Shown here: positions 11,893-24,784 of the stretch, in pieces
Position numbering within the stretch: the first letter of the stretch is position 1
Layout: each line of letters starts with the position of its first letter
From: Peromyscus leucopus
Lineage: Eukaryota; Chordata; Mammalia; Rodentia; Cricetidae
Direction of reading: 5' to 3'
Assembly (NCBI RefSeq): GCF_004664715.2
Contig: NC_051074.1
Span: 16,283,678 to 16,347,677 of the forward strand
Length of the DNA stretch: 64,000 bases
The notes under the pieces: generated by a model
The model's database searches: none
What the model saw: the letters and a program-made list of their open reading frames with translations, nothing else
What the model was told of the DNA's origin: nothing
Position numbers and translations under genes: made by a program

Positions 11893-12055
11893 GCTGGAGA
11901 GATGGTTCAGTACTTGACAGTATTTATTTCTCTTCAACAACAATCTGTGACTCCATCTCCAGAGAATCTACCCCCCTTCTGACCTCTAAGGGCACATGTG
12001 CACATGAGCACAGACATATATTCATACATATATACTCTAACTAAATGATAAAATC
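11893..12055 (+). mobile_element. Old B2-type SINE
   Basis: Starts 'gctggagagatggttcag' and continues with 'ttctgacctctaagggcac', the B2/B3 layout. It is heavily diverged, with the B box eroded and only a weak A-rich tail. Confidence 0.75.
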
Positions 12056-13672
12056 AACCTCAAAAGTATGTTAATATAATGGGAAGAATCTGAGTGCCAA
12101 TATAAAGAAGTACAGAATCCACTGGCCATAAATCTTCTATGTCTTAGAAGGATAGTAAACTAATGTATGTCATGGCTCTTAATCGAACAGAAAATGCGTT
12201 TTACATCCAGAGTCAGAAAAAGCTAATGACTTCATTGCTTGACATGATTGGTGCTTATCTGAGATACTCTTCCTTATTGTTGTTTTCATAGTCATCATTG
12301 TATGAGAAGCAGATGCACTTTAAGAAGGTTTGCAATATGCCAGGTAGTGAGCCAGAGATGCATAATTCAGTAAAGCATGTATCCTATAGGCAGCAATGGA
12401 ACAATGGTAGGAGCTGGGTACATGTTAAGCAATCAACACAGAAAAGGTACAGTAAGGGCTCAGTATTGATCTTTAATAGAGGCATAGGAAAAAAAGCTAC
12501 CATTTAATGTTTGATCAAATAAATATAATCTTCTGGCAAAGTTGAGAAACACTAGTTAGAACTGGCTCTGCAACCCATTGAATGGCATGTATTCAAAAAT
12601 TACAACACACTTTTCATAATATTGAGAGAATAGCTACTTATTATAGGGTGATGTAAAAATAATGAGAATTTAAACTTTTTTTCCTAGTATGTAGTTTAAA
12701 CATTCATTTACAAAACATAATACTAATATATAAATATGCCAATGAAATCATAGTAATGATAACACTGTTCAAGAATTAAAAATACAATAATGATATAAAA
12801 GGGCCATGTGTTGGGGAGAGAGGAGGTAGAGATGAGTCTGTTGTTTCTCTTTCCAACTTTCTGAAGGTATTTTTGATAAAACCTGAGGTCCAGATATTCA
12901 GTAAGAACTATCATTGTGCTTCTGTGGCTGAATGGCCTCAGGCAGAAAGAAAGCCCTTTCCTCTTGGATAGCCCAGATTCCAAGAGAATAAACTGCATAC
13001 TATCCTTGTGTCAAAATGAAGATGCATGGACAAATAAGATTCCCTGGAATCTGCCATTTTCGTTCCCTACTACCCAGCCTGTCCCTTCTGTACCTCCTTC
13101 TTTCTCAATAGTGAGGGTGAATTCTTTCTCACATCACACATGAGAGGAGCATGGCATCTATCATTTAGTGGGAGATCTTGGAGATCTTGGGATCTTGGAT
13201 GTACTTATATTCTAAATCTCTCAGAAAACAGAGAGACAAAGAGTCATTTCTTTGTGCTCCATGTCTCTCGAGCTGGTGTATGAAGGTACTGTGGACAGGG
13301 GAGCAGTTAGTCAGATCTACCACCTATCTTGAATGGGACCTGACCTATCATTTACATAGCCCTTCAATTCTCATCCTCTTAGTGAACCTAATCCCAGTGC
13401 TGAGAGGGAAATATCTGGGGTTTTTGATTTGTCTGTTGGCTCTGAAGCATCCCAGGACAGTTCCAAATCAATTTAACAGTAGAGATCAAATAGCTGTAAG
13501 GTTTGGAACGGCCTTCATTGTAGTCTTCAACAGTAAACAAGAAGAAAAACTTGATTAATTATATCAATTATAAACAATAATTTTAACAATGAACATCATT
13601 GAAAGGTCCACTAGCCACATGGCTTAGGGGAATAAAGTCAAACTTAATATGATGTTTACAAAGAAAGGAACT
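12056..13672. other. Unrecognised sequence with one 126-codon open frame
   Basis: The part from about 12780 to 13560 is less AT-rich than its surroundings and includes an open frame at 13178-13558 (126 codons, plus strand). It shows no domain I recognise, no Kozak context worth noting and no splice pattern. I treat it as unique non-coding DNA or an unrecognised old insertion. Confidence 0.45.
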
Positions 13673-13675
13673 GTT

Positions 13676-13816
13676 GCCAGGCAGCAGTGGTGCACACCTT
13701 TAATCCTACACTCGGGAGACAGAGGCAGGCAGAACTCTGTGAGTTCAAGACCAACCTGATCTACAGAGTGAGATCCAGCACAGGCACCAAAACTACACAG
13801 AGAAACCCTATCTCAG

Positions 13817-13844
<28 letters not shown>
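13676..13844 (+). mobile_element. B1 SINE, diverged
   Basis: Begins 'gccaggcagcagtggtgcac', has 'tttaatcctacactcggga' and a 28-base A tail at 13817-13844. The body differs from the young B1 copies ('gatctacagagtgagatcc'), so it belongs to an older subfamily. Confidence 0.95.
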
Positions 13845-13847
<3 letters not shown>

Positions 13848-14204
13848 GTGTTATGTGTGATGAAAGTTGCTGCACTTTTTATTAACAATTATAGCTCTGG
13901 ATGGGACAGTTATTTTGGCCTTTCATGAACCCTTGCCAATGACATAACAAAATTTCTGAAACTATGATTAATTTATAGACTGACTGTAAAAAGATTTTGG
14001 GAGTGGAAAGATGTGATGCCTTCAGCCCTGCCTCCCTCATAATTGTAGAAGGAATACTAATTAAAATAGGACTTTTCACTGCTCTTTGTATAAGGAATTA
14101 ACTAAAAGCCTCATCAAAAAGAAATTAGCAAAACCATGTCCATAACACTTCAATATAACCTGATGTTTTAAAAACAAATCAGATCATAGACTCCATGACA
14201 GAGT
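13845..14204. other. Nothing recognised
   Basis: Short AT-rich interval with no named element. Confidence 0.5.
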
Positions 14205-14932
14205 TAAAAAATGGACGAGATCTACATGAACAGCCTGGTCATGAGTGGCAACAATGAAGGGCGACGGTCGTGGGAAAGAGAGTGGGAGATCCCAGCTGGA
14301 TCAAGAAAAGAGAGGGAGAACAAGGAATAGGAGACCATGGTAAATGAAGACCACATGAGAAGGGGAGGAAGCAGAGAGCTAGGGAGGCCCACGGAGATCC
14401 ACAAAGATACCCCCGCAAAAGACTGCTGGCAATGGTCGAGAGACGGCAGGAACTGACCTACTCTGGTGATGGGATGGCCAGATACCCTGATAGTTGTGCC
14501 ATAAACCCCATCCAAGGTCTGAGGAATCTGGATGCAGACATCCACGGCTGGGCCCCTGGTGGAGCATTGGGAGTCTAATTAGTGAGAAAGAAGAGGGTTT
14601 ATATGAGCGAGAATTGTTGAAGCCAAGGTTGGATAAAGCACAGGGACAAATAACCAAATGAATGGAAGCACAGGATCTATAAACCAAAGGCTGAGGGGCC
14701 CCCAACTGGATCAGGCCCCCTGAATGGGTGAGACAGTCATTTGGCTTGATCTGTTTGGGAGGCAGCTGTGCATTGGTGCCGGGTCCTGGGCTCGTTGCAT
14801 GAGTTGGCTGTTTGAATCCTGGGACTTATGCAGGGAAACTTGGCTCGGTCTGGGAGGGGGGGAATGGACCTGCCTGGACTGAGTCTATCAGGTCAATCCT
14901 GGCCCTCGGGGGAAACCTTGATCTGGAGGAGG

Positions 14933-14990
14933 TGGGAATGGGGGGTGGGCTGGGGGGAGGGGGAGGGGGGCGAGAAGGGGAGAACAGGGG
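14933..14990 (+). repeat. G-rich tract (quadruplex-prone)
   Basis: Several runs of three to six G separated by one to four bases occur in succession, meeting the usual pattern for a G-quadruplex on the plus strand. Confidence 0.8.
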
Positions 14991-15028
14991 AATCTGTGGC
15001 TATTAGGTTGAACTGAATGGTGTTGTAA

Positions 15029-15037
15029 AATAAAAAA

Positions 15038-15072
<35 letters not shown>

Positions 15073-15076
15073 ATTT
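15029..15076. repeat. (AAAT)n tail repeat
   Basis: About eleven AAAT units form the tail of the preceding retroposed element. Confidence 0.95.
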
Positions 15077-15424
15077 AAAACAAAACGAACTAAAAATAGT
15101 ATGAATAATAGTGAAAAGAAAGGAGATTCAGATTGTAAGAATTTAATCATTACTGTACATTTTTCATGTGCGTAGCTCTTAAAGATCATCAACATGTCAC
15201 ATACAAGCACAAGATGCTCAGCCTCTATTTAGGTTAGCTGACAGCAGGCACTTGGCACCTACCAGCTGGTCCCAGAGATGAAGGTCTTGAAAACATACAA
15301 GCCATCTTCTATGAGAGACACACAATCAGATCAGCATGCAACCTCAAGCACCAAGGTATGCCTCAGAGGAGTCATTATGTCCTTAACCAATAGGATAGGG
15401 GATTCAGGAAAGAGGTTATTCTCT
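15077..15424. other. Nothing recognised
   Basis: No element core or coding frame seen. Confidence 0.5.
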
Positions 15425-18400
15425 TTTTGTTTTGTTTTGTTTTTCAATTTATTTTTTATATTTCATTCCTTTTATTGAAAATTGAGTTTTTGAACAATAC
15501 ATTCTGGTGGTGATTGCCTCTCCCTCTACAACTCCCAGTTCTTCCAGACCTTTCCTCCCATCTGGATCCACTCCTTTTCTGTCTGTCATTAGGAAACAGG
15601 CATCTAAGGGGTAATATAAAATAAAATAAAATGAACACACTAAAGTAGGACAAAGGAAACAAACATGAGTAAAAGAACACAAGAAAAGTCACAAGAAACA
15701 GACATAGACAGAGACCAACACATTCACTCACACACTCAGATTTCTAGAAAAAACATAAATTTGGAAGCCATGATGTATGCGCAAAGGACCTGTATAGTAA
15801 AAAAGGAAAAAAAAAAAAACTTAAACAAAAAATTAAAATGGAAAAAATTAAAGATAAGAAAGAGAGATGAATGAAAGAAGGAAGGAAGGAAGGAAGGAAA
15901 GAAAGAAAGAAAGAAAAAGAAAAAATGAAAGAAAGGAAGGAAGGAAGGAAGGAAGAAAAAGAAAGAAAGAAAGAAGGAAGGAAGGAAGGAAGGAAGGAAG
16001 GAAGGAAGGAAGGAAGGAAGGAAGGAAGAAAGGAAAGAGAGAAAGATTCCCGATACAACATTATGAGATTATGAGACAAGGAAATAACTAAAAGTTGCCG
16101 TTGAGTTCATTTTATGTTGACCATCTACTGCTGAGCATCGGGTCTACACTTAGGAATAGTGTATTTGCCCACTGAGACTCCCTATAAGGAAAATAGACTT
16201 TGAAAGGCAAGTGATTATCAAATGGAGATTGATTCTGCATTAGGGATGGGAGCAGGAATTTGTGCACTTCTCTCTGCAGCCCTAAAACCCCATCTCTTAC
16301 AGACTCACAAGTTCCTTGTGCATGCTACCTCAGTCTGTGTCTTTATATGTGCATTGTTTCTGTTGCTTTGGAGGATCTTGTTCTCTTTGTGTGCCCCATC
16401 CCTTCTGGCCCTTATCCTCTTTTTTCCAATTGATTCCACGGAGTTTTCTGAGTCCTGAGAAGAGGAATTTGATGGAGACATCACTTTTAGGGCTGAATGT
16501 TCCAAAGACTCTCATACTGAATATGATATGGCTATGGTCTCTGTATTTGATCCCATTGGCTTCAGGAGGAAGTTTTTCTAATGAGGACTGAGTGAGACAC
16601 TAGCCAATCAGTATAGAAAAATGACATTAACAGTCATTTTCTTTAATAGAACAGTAGTATTTAGTTTTCCTCTACATCCCCGGGGTATCTATTGTCAAGT
16701 TCCTGGTTACCCATGTAGTGTCTGGCATGAGTTTCATATCATTTAGTGAGCTGAAAGCAAAATCGGATTTTGATTGATAACTCCCAAAAGCTTTGTACTA
16801 CCGCTGAACAAGCATATCTTTCAGGAAAGATGCCAATTTAGATCAAAGTGTTAACAGCTGGACTGGTGTTTAGGTAGCTTGCAGTGTACTTACCATTACC
16901 CAGAACACCAGTCCCTGTGGGATGAAGGCTCTAGGTAGGCACCAATTCTACTTCTTATGTTCAATAGGGTGTTGAGGTGTTCTCCTTAGCAATGGGCCTT
17001 ATTGTCAGTTTGTGGAGAGCAACCTACAGCCTTGACAACAGGTTTGATAGTCTGTTGACTCCTATGTGTCCACTTTGGCCAACAACTCATTTAAATTTAA
17101 TCTATTCCCAGTTCTGTAAGCTTCATTTGATGACAAAAGATATCCAGTTTTCTCTCCCCTGTTATTTGGTGTTTTTATTTATAAAGCCTTTATATAAGTA
17201 TGTATTTTAGGAAGATTCTACTCTATTAGGTTTGCAGACTACCCAGCAACTTTTCTATAATTTTAGCTGTCTCTCCTTGTAGTCCCTCTCCTTCTTGCTT
17301 GATCCTCCCATTCCTGCCTCCTCAGCCTTGTATACCCATGAATATCTTTTCTATTTCCAATTCACAAGGATCTATCATCAATGCTCCCTATTCCCTCTCT
17401 CTATACCGAACCTTTGATATTGTATAGATTGTAGCTTGGTTATCATTGAATTAACAGCTGATTTGCACATATAAGCAAATACATATTTGTCCATCTGAGT
17501 CTGGGTTACCTCACTCAGGATGGCATTTTCTACATCTATTCATTTACCTGTGTATTTAATGATTTATTTTGTAACAACTAAATAATATTCCTTTGTATGA
17601 AAATACAACATTTCTTCTATCCATTCATCTGCTAAAGAAAATATAAGTTATTTCCAATTTCTGGTTATTTTGAATAGAGTGGCAATGAACATGTTTGAGA
17701 AAGTGTCTCTGTGGTAGGATGATGTGTCCTCAGAGTATATATGTAAGAGTCTTATTGCTAGATCTTGAAATAGATCTATTCCTATCTACCTGAGAAGGAA
17801 TGATGCAGATTTATACAGTGGCAGTAGATTTGTAGTAACACCAACAATAGATTAATGTTCCTTTCTCTGCACATCCTCTTCAACATGAACTGTTATTTGT
17901 TTTATTGATCTTAGCTATTTTGATGTATGTAATATGAAATCTCAAAGTAGTTTGGATTTGCACTTCCATGATGTATAAGCATGTTTTCATTAAGTGTTTC
18001 TCAGACATTTTAGTTTCCCCCTTTTAGAATTCTGTTTATATATGTACCCCATTTTCTAATTGGGTTAATTGTTTCCTTGAAATCCAGCTTGTTGGGTTCT
18101 TTATAACTTAGTATTAGTCCTCTCTCAGATATGTATCTGGTAAAAAATCTTTTCCCATTATATAAGCTACTGCTTTTTCAGAATGATGGTGTCCTTTGAC
18201 CTGCAGAAGCTTTTCAGTTTCAGGAGGTCCAATTTATTAATTGTTCATCTTAGTGCCTTGCTATTGGTGTTCTGTTCATAAAGTCATCTCCTGTGCCAAT
18301 GAGTTCAAAGCTATTTCCAATTTTCTCTTCTATCATATACAGAGTATCTGGCTATATGGTTAGGCCTCTGATCCACTTAGAGTTGAGTTTTATGCAGGGT

Positions 18401-18535
18401 GGTAACTATGGATCTATTTGGTTCTCTTGTATGCAGTCATCAAGTTTGATCAGTTTCATATATATTTGTATCTTTATAACATTTCTTGTACATATGTTTT
18501 CAAGACTGACACTTTAGCATTGAATACCCAATTAG
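15425..18535 (-). mobile_element. L1, 5'-truncated, Lx-like
   Basis: Read on the minus strand this is the 3' third of ORF2 followed by a long 3' UTR. ORF2-like landmarks on the plus strand include 'ttgacctgcagaagcttttc', 'ggtccaatttattaattgtt', 'gatccacttagagttgag' and 'cactcaggatggcatttt'. The UTR end at the left reads 'ttattgaaaattgagttttt' and 'gaacaatacattctggtg'. No long frame survives. The purine microsatellite at 15868-16050 lies inside the UTR. Confidence 0.75.
15868..16050 (+). repeat. (AAGG)/(AAAG)n purine microsatellite
   Basis: Blocks of GAAG and GAAA units make about 180 bases of almost pure purine, with a single T near 15925. Open frames of lysine-arginine-glutamate repeats across it are artefacts. 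Confidence 0.98.
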
Positions 18536-20350
18536 TGTGTTCTTCCCTGAGAAAGATGATACAATTTTAGTTATTTAGAAAGCTGAAGTACATTTCTAGT
18601 AGCTCCTAAGATATAATTGTAAATGTGAGAATTCCTATTGTACCTGAGAATGTTGGAAATTTGAATTCTAGTGACTTGTGATCTCACTGCATAAATGCAA
18701 ATTAAGTTGCAATGATTATTTCTGCTAAACAGCTCAAGCTGAAACTATCTCATCTTAGGAAAAGCTATGGGTACCTAAAAGTTTATGTGATACCTATAAC
18801 CAAATAATTTAATAACAGAAATTCAAAAATATTCTAAATTTATCACCTACTAGTGCTTTATTTTAACATACAAGGCTCAAACAAATTAAGCTTCATTTTA
18901 CTGAACACATAAGAAAGACAAAGGAATTAAGTATTCATTAACTAATAATCAGTGGTGTCTATCATTTTACAGGGTAATAACTTACTGTAGTAGTTATTTT
19001 TTTACATTTTAAGCATCTAATTCTTACCTTGGAAGTCATTGAAATTATTAATGTTTCAGATATGTAGCAGTGTAAATTTGAGGGTTTGAAACTGAGATGT
19101 GGTTTAATCTGAAAAATGCCACAAAGAGAATAACAAAGAGATGCTTTTGTTGCCATGCCAACTTGAAAAGTGTTAACAGTGAAGTTCTACAATCATGAAT
19201 GTGTCCCAGTTGAAAATTTTAAAAAAAAATGAGAAGCTTGCAGAAGTGTGCAAAATGACTTATCATTGTCTTTCTTGTGGCTATAATTGCTGCTTCTTAG
19301 ACATTATATTTAATATTTCACATTTTCAAATATCATGAAGAACCTATAAATACATCTACAGTGTAAAAGTATTTTAAAAGGGAAGATGGAAATCATACCA
19401 TCTAGGACCATTAAACCATGATTCCTGCTATGGATTTCAATATGTATGTAAGTGTTGCAAAAATTGCTAGCTTGTTGTTTATCTTCCTTATAGATTTAAC
19501 CTGCTAAGGGCTTTAGGAGGATCATTTAGAAGTATAATTTCATGCCTCTTCCTTTTTCTTATATATTTATTTTTCAGGATCCTTTTTGTTTTCTCTCTGG
19601 ATTTATAATGGTACTAGTTTAGCTGTAAATTCTAGTTAAACTATTTTATGAAAAATGAGAAATTCATAAAAATCTCTTCACTATTAAATTTATTACATTT
19701 CCACTAACCAATAAAAATCATGTAGATATATGTATAAACTAACTTAGGACTAGTATAATGAATATATTTAGAGAGTATGTATTCCAGCGTCATGCCTCTA
19801 ATTATGTTCCTTACTTTTTTCCTAAAGTTTTTTAAGGTTCATACATATCAATGAGGAACAAGAACACATAAAATCCAAATGAAATGTCTGAAGCCCACTT
19901 GTGAGCTCAGCAGGTAGGTCAGTAGTGAGCTGAGGTGAATATTTAGAGTTGTTTTCACACTGTCATAGACCAATTTACACAGTTTAATATACACATTTCT
20001 TTTCTTACTTATAACCTAATCCTTACATTTGCATGGGTGTACTTCCTTCATTGGGGCTCAATTAACATGTGTAGAAAGAGCTGGGACATGCTAAAGGAGC
20101 AGGACCTGGTCTGAAAATAGATAGGAGAAAAGCCACTTATAAATTTTCTGTCCAAAGTAGAGTAGACTTCTATCTTAAGTAATGAAGGTTTGCAAGGAAT
20201 CACTGATTAACTAGATTTTGAAAAGAACACATTTTCAGTATGTTCTACATTTTGCTTATTTTTATTCTTTGTCTTGGAACAGTTTGGGTTTTGTCCTGGC
20301 ATTATGTTTGTTTGCTTGTTTTTATTTTTTATTTTATTTTTATTTTTTTT
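18536..20350. other. AT-rich sequence, nothing recognised
   Basis: No SINE, LTR or coding signal that I can support. Confidence 0.55.
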
Positions 20351-20436
20351 TGTCAACTTGTCACAGCTAGCTTTATCTGGGAAGAGGAATCTCAATTGAG
20401 AAAATGACTCCATCAGTTTGCCTATAGGAAATCCTG

Positions 20437-20468
<32 letters not shown>

Positions 20469-21104
20469 TGATTAATGATTAATATGGATTGGCCCAGCTT
20501 GCTATGTGTGGTTCCATCTATGGGATAGTGGTCCTTATTGGAATAAGTGGGCTGAGCAAGATGCAGGGGACAAGCCAGTCAGCAAGATTCTATGGGGAGC
20601 CTGCCCCCACCTTTTTTTCCCTTGGGCACTCTTGAGAAGTGAGGGATAAGAGATTTAGATAGAAATATAAAGGGGAGAGTGAGAAAGATAGAAATAAGAT
20701 ATCCTTGAAAGGGCCTGGATCCTAACCCACTGGCCCCTTCTGTCTCTTCTAAAGGGCTTTCTAAAGGAATGCCAAGGGCTGGAGCAAAAGACACTCCCCC
20801 TAGTACAGTGCAGACCCTTCCAAATACCTGGTAGCCATGCACATGGTCTATCCATCTCCTTATACAGCCCTGTTGGGTAAAGCAAGGTCAAATCTCACTA
20901 GGAAACCTCTGTGGGCTCCCACAACATTCTTCTATGACGCTTTCTTCAGTTCTTAATACCTGGTTCCAATATTGAGTTCTCGTCCTGACTTCCTCCAGTA
21001 ATAGGTTGTTACTTGAAAGCATAAGATGTAATAAATCTTTTCCTCTCAAAGTTGTTTTCGGTCATGGTGTTTATCATGGCCATGAAAACTTAACTCTAAC
21101 AGGT
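20351..21104 (+). repeat. Rodent LTR-like repeat, split by another LTR
   Basis: Starts 'tgtcaacttgtcacagct' and ends 'ggtcatggtgtttatcatgg' then 'aacttaactctaaca'. The TG...CA ends and the 3' phrase suggest a MaLR-related LTR. A 331-base LTR interrupts it at 20593-20923, and a 27-base T run lies at 20439-20465. A minus-strand relative lies at about 36828-36975. Confidence 0.5.
20593..20923 (-). mobile_element. Nested solo LTR
   Basis: On the minus strand it starts TGTGGGAGCC and ends GGCTCCCCA, so the ends are inverted repeats. The host repeat resumes after it. 'attct'-containing flanks hint at a TSD but are not exact. 'tataagga' near the minus-strand 5' part could be a TATA element. Confidence 0.55.
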
Positions 21105-22520
21105 ATTACGCTTAAATCTGTATTGGTCCTGTCAGAAAGATGATGGATGTTATAAAAGAGAAATTTAGTCCACATCATGGGTTTATAATTTCTTAGGTAA
21201 AGGATATTTCAGATTAGAAGATTTAAAGTTAGTCAGAATATTTCTTAAATTCAAATGAGCTACAGAATTTGACTCTGACTCTATCCAATATTCATCTCGG
21301 TGGCTGTTTACAGATTTCGCCATGGTACAGTTATGGTCTAAAGTACAGAATTCATCAAATAAATACAAGAAATTAAGAAACTGAAAATATTCTCACATAT
21401 GAAGCTTTAGTAAACTCTCTCTACTCTTTTATTGGGTTTCATTGTGACTCATTTTTATACAAACAGAGCACTTGATATATAATCGGTGTCACTGGATGAC
21501 AGAGATATTAGAAAGAGGTTTTAGGAGATCTTGACTTTTGTCAATATCATACATGTCTTACATAACTATAGATAATGTAGCTCATTACTGGATGTAGCCT
21601 TGGCAGCATGAAGGGGCAGGAACTTCATAAGATAGTCAGTGGTGTAAATAGAATATCTTTTTTAGTAAATTGTAGAAGGACAAGTCATCAGTGTTAAAAA
21701 AAATAGGAAAGAGTACGGTATAACTAACATATTGAATGTTGTCTAGTCATTTGTAATCAGCATGTATTCTATACTGTATAGTTCGATGTACTCTGCTTTC
21801 ATATGACTGGCATGGCAATAGATATGCTCATATTAGCATCACCACAAGTGAGTACAGAAAGTCTGGTGCTGAGAATCAGGAACTAGTTCAACACCATAAG
21901 CATACAGAGATTTTTTCAGTTGCACGATAATTTTGTGGACCCTTTATAAATGCAGTCCATTCTTTACCAAGCTTCCATTACAAATTTAGTGACTAAATTC
22001 TCTTTCATTTTAAATAATCACATTTAAGAATCACCTTTAAATATTTTTGGTTTGGTGTTTCAGGAAAGATATAAGAATATTTAGTCAAGGCATGTTTTTT
22101 TCTTAGCAGTTGTATCTTGAACCATTTAGGAACGCAAGACAGATAATTTCTTAAACATTCTAATGGATTAACCTGATATCAATATCTTGACATGTTAAGA
22201 ACCACTGTAAAGACAATTTGAACCGATAAATATGAAAGTAGATTAAAAATTGAAAAATGCCTATTAAAGTTCTGAAATATAGTAAGATCATATCTGCATA
22301 ATTTAGAACTACTGAAATACCTGTGAATAGATCCAACATATTTATCATAATGTTTTATAATCTTTAATCAACATGCAGAAAAATATATTTTCAGAAAGTG
22401 TGGTTACTTTTCTCTATGAAAAACTAAATTGATAATATATTAATTAAACATTATTAATTAATTAAACAATATTTAAGAAAATATTGAAAATTGTGAACAC
22501 TTGAAAAATTAATGTGGGCT
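21105..22520. other. AT-rich sequence, nothing recognised
   Basis: Unique-looking sequence without coding potential. Confidence 0.55.
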
Positions 22521-22525
22521 TTTAT

Positions 22526-22570
22526 ATAAATATATATATATTATATATGTATACAAACACACATGTGTGT
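22526..22570. repeat. TA/CA microsatellite
   Basis: TA units passing into 'acaaacacacatgtgtgt'. Confidence 0.85.
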
Positions 22571-22601
22571 ATGCATATTTGTTACTCTATATTTTTTTTT
22601 T

Positions 22602-22750
22602 GATTTTTCGAGACAGGGTTTCTCTGTGTAGCTTTGCACCTTTCCTGGAACTACTCACTTGGTAGCCCAGGCTGGCCTCGAACTCACAGAGATCCGCCTG
22701 CCTCTGCCTCCCAAGTGCTGGGATTAAAGGCATGCGCCACCACCGCCCGG
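22602..22750 (-). mobile_element. B1 SINE with 17-base TSD
   Basis: A full-length cricetid B1 on the minus strand. The flanks 22585-22601 and 22751-22767 are identical ('ctctata' plus ten T), a clean TSD. A three-base insertion ('act') lies in 'ggaactactcacttgg'. Confidence 0.97.
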
Positions 22751-22789
22751 CTCTATATTTTTTTTTTACCAAAAACTTTAAGCACCTTA

Positions 22790-23200
22790 GTTTGACTTAG
22801 TCTGTTACAGCTGCTGTAACAAATACTTTAGAAACAGCAACTTACAGTAGGCATTAATTTATTGCTGACACTTTTAGGCCTTGAAAGCACAAGACAAGAC
22901 TTCTTCTATGTATGTCGAGGGTCACATCTCTTGCGAAGAGGATCCTGAATTCTCTGTATTCACATGATGGAAGAGATAGTAAAGAGAAGGGGTGAACAGC
23001 ATGCTCCTGTGGCAGAAAACAAAAAGGACCAAAGTTATCTTAGGGAATTCCCTCCAGTTCTTCTGCAGTGTTGATAGTACTCTTCATGAGTACTGAATCC
23101 TCATTACTCAGTCATTTCCCAAATCCCCATCCTCTAATGCCAGCACATTGTCAAGTTGTTTTCAACATATAAATTTTAAGAAAACATTCAAGTGATAGAC
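22790..23200 (-). mobile_element. MLT1-type MaLR LTR
   Basis: On the plus strand it opens 'agtctgttacagctgctgta' and closes with 'ttttcaacatataaatttt', the reverse of the ancient mammalian MLT1 LTR. Such copies predate the rodent radiation, making this one of the oldest datable pieces in the window. Confidence 0.7.
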
Positions 23201-24724
23201 ATCTTTAGGTCTAAATTGAATATATGTACATTTGGAATCAGTGGTTGATGGTTGTCCGATATAGCATTGTGACAGCAGAGACAGTATCACATTTGTGGTT
23301 TTCTTTGTTCATAGCATGATACTAAATCTATCTCCTTTGGGGGAAAGTAGGTCATGTATACTCTAAAATGTGACACCATATTATTATTATACCATTTAAG
23401 AGAGGTTTGATGAATGCATAACTGAATTAGCCCTTTGAAAATGATTACTAATCCCTAAGGTTTTTTGCTTTCAGTTTTGGTTGTTGTCGTATCTTTAATG
23501 TAGGCCCAACACTTCAGTTTGCATTGGCTCCATATCATCCAGACAAATGAAAGCCTAGGTTTCTTGAACCTACTGAACACCCCGAGCCTACTGAAATGAG
23601 CTGCATATTTATTATTTCCAGTTGAGATCCCCAATATTACAAAGTTAAAATTCACAACACTCATAAGCTATTAGAATAATTGATAAATTTCAATGGTAAA
23701 AGTAAATTGCTTTATAGTACCAAGCATAAAATAATTTCTTATGTTTCAAGAGAATGTTGCACAAAAATATTTCAAGGATGAGATAAAAAGGATAACAGGA
23801 ATTCAGTTACTTTGAAAAATGAAGAGTAAAAAGAAGGATAGTAAGAATTTTACTATTTCATTTGATTAATAGATTTAAGTGACTGTTACTTCACAATTTT
23901 AGAAGCTAGTGTTACTTCATATTCTATAGAACTGTTCAATAATTTTAGCATTTCTGTTTATTCAATTCAAAGTATTTTATGAAATTTGAGATGTACAATC
24001 TGAAATAAAACTAAGAAGAAATTATGCATTGCTGTCTTCAAGTAGGTACTGAAGTAGAAAGTTAGGTCATTTGGACTTTTTAGGGAGCAAATAAGAAATA
24101 ATTTTAAATGATAATCTTGCATGATCTCAAGGCATAAGGTTAGCTTGACTTCAGTGCAATGCAAATCTCAATCCTTCTGGAGTCAGAGGTATTCTTTTAA
24201 AAAATGTATAAGCAGCAGACAATAAGACTATGTGGATTCTTGGAAAATGAAAGCAAATTCTATGACTCCTGTCAATGTATTTATTTTTTTGGAAATAGAG
24301 ATGAAAAACTGAAACAATATAAAAATATCTCTTCCAAAAGAGTAGAGATAATGGAGTTCATGGATTAAAAAGGGGCAGAATTGATGCAGAAATACAGCCA
24401 AGTTGAATAAGCAATATAAAGGAAACATTCTAGAAATCTATATAGGAGCCCTATCATTTCTTTGGCTGAAAAGAAGTCTGTTAGCACGCACAAAGTTAGC
24501 CATGAGTAGAATGGATAAAGCTCAGAACAGGAAACAATTACCAACAAACTGTAAGAACAACAATTCCCAGACCTCACATAGGGCTGGAAATCATTCCAGT
24601 TTTTGCAAGCTAGAGTAGAGAGATGCTCACAAATAATGAGGACATCACTAAACCGAGACAGGATGCAGCTCAGCAGCACAACTCAATTGGCCCTGAAATT
24701 AAAGGCAACTATATTCCTGAACAC

Positions 24725-24725
<1 letters not shown>
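23201..24725. other. AT-rich sequence, nothing recognised
   Basis: A 104-codon minus-strand open frame at 24365-24679 has no recognisable domain and is probably chance. Confidence 0.5.

Positions 24726-24781
<56 letters not shown>
24726..24781. repeat. (CA)n microsatellite
   Basis: About 28 pure units. Confidence 0.98.

Positions 24782-24784
<3 letters not shown>

Larger units (their letters stand above)
14205..15076 (+). mobile_element. L1-like 3' UTR, GC-rich
   Basis: A GC-rich block ('gaactgacctactctggtga', 'gttggataaagcacaggga', 'tggatcaggccccctgaat') ends in a G-rich tract and then an AAAT-repeat tail. This layout, a purine and G-rich stretch just before an A-rich tail, is that of a rodent L1 3' UTR. 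I remember this block from rodent repeats but am not certain of the subfamily. Long minus-strand open frames here are composition artefacts. Confidence 0.5.

Noticed and set aside
14222..14705. Two overlapping 107-108-codon minus-strand frames
   Set aside because: The region is the antisense of an L1-like GC-rich 3' region; overlapping frames of equal length suggest composition, not coding.
15744..16091. Serine-phenylalanine-proline and lysine-arginine frames of up to 111 codons
   Set aside because: All derive from the GAAG/GAAA microsatellite.
24365..24679. 104-codon minus-strand frame rich in Cys, Leu and Phe
   Set aside because: No domain, no neighbouring gene signals and a hydrophobic composition expected of AT-rich antisense DNA.
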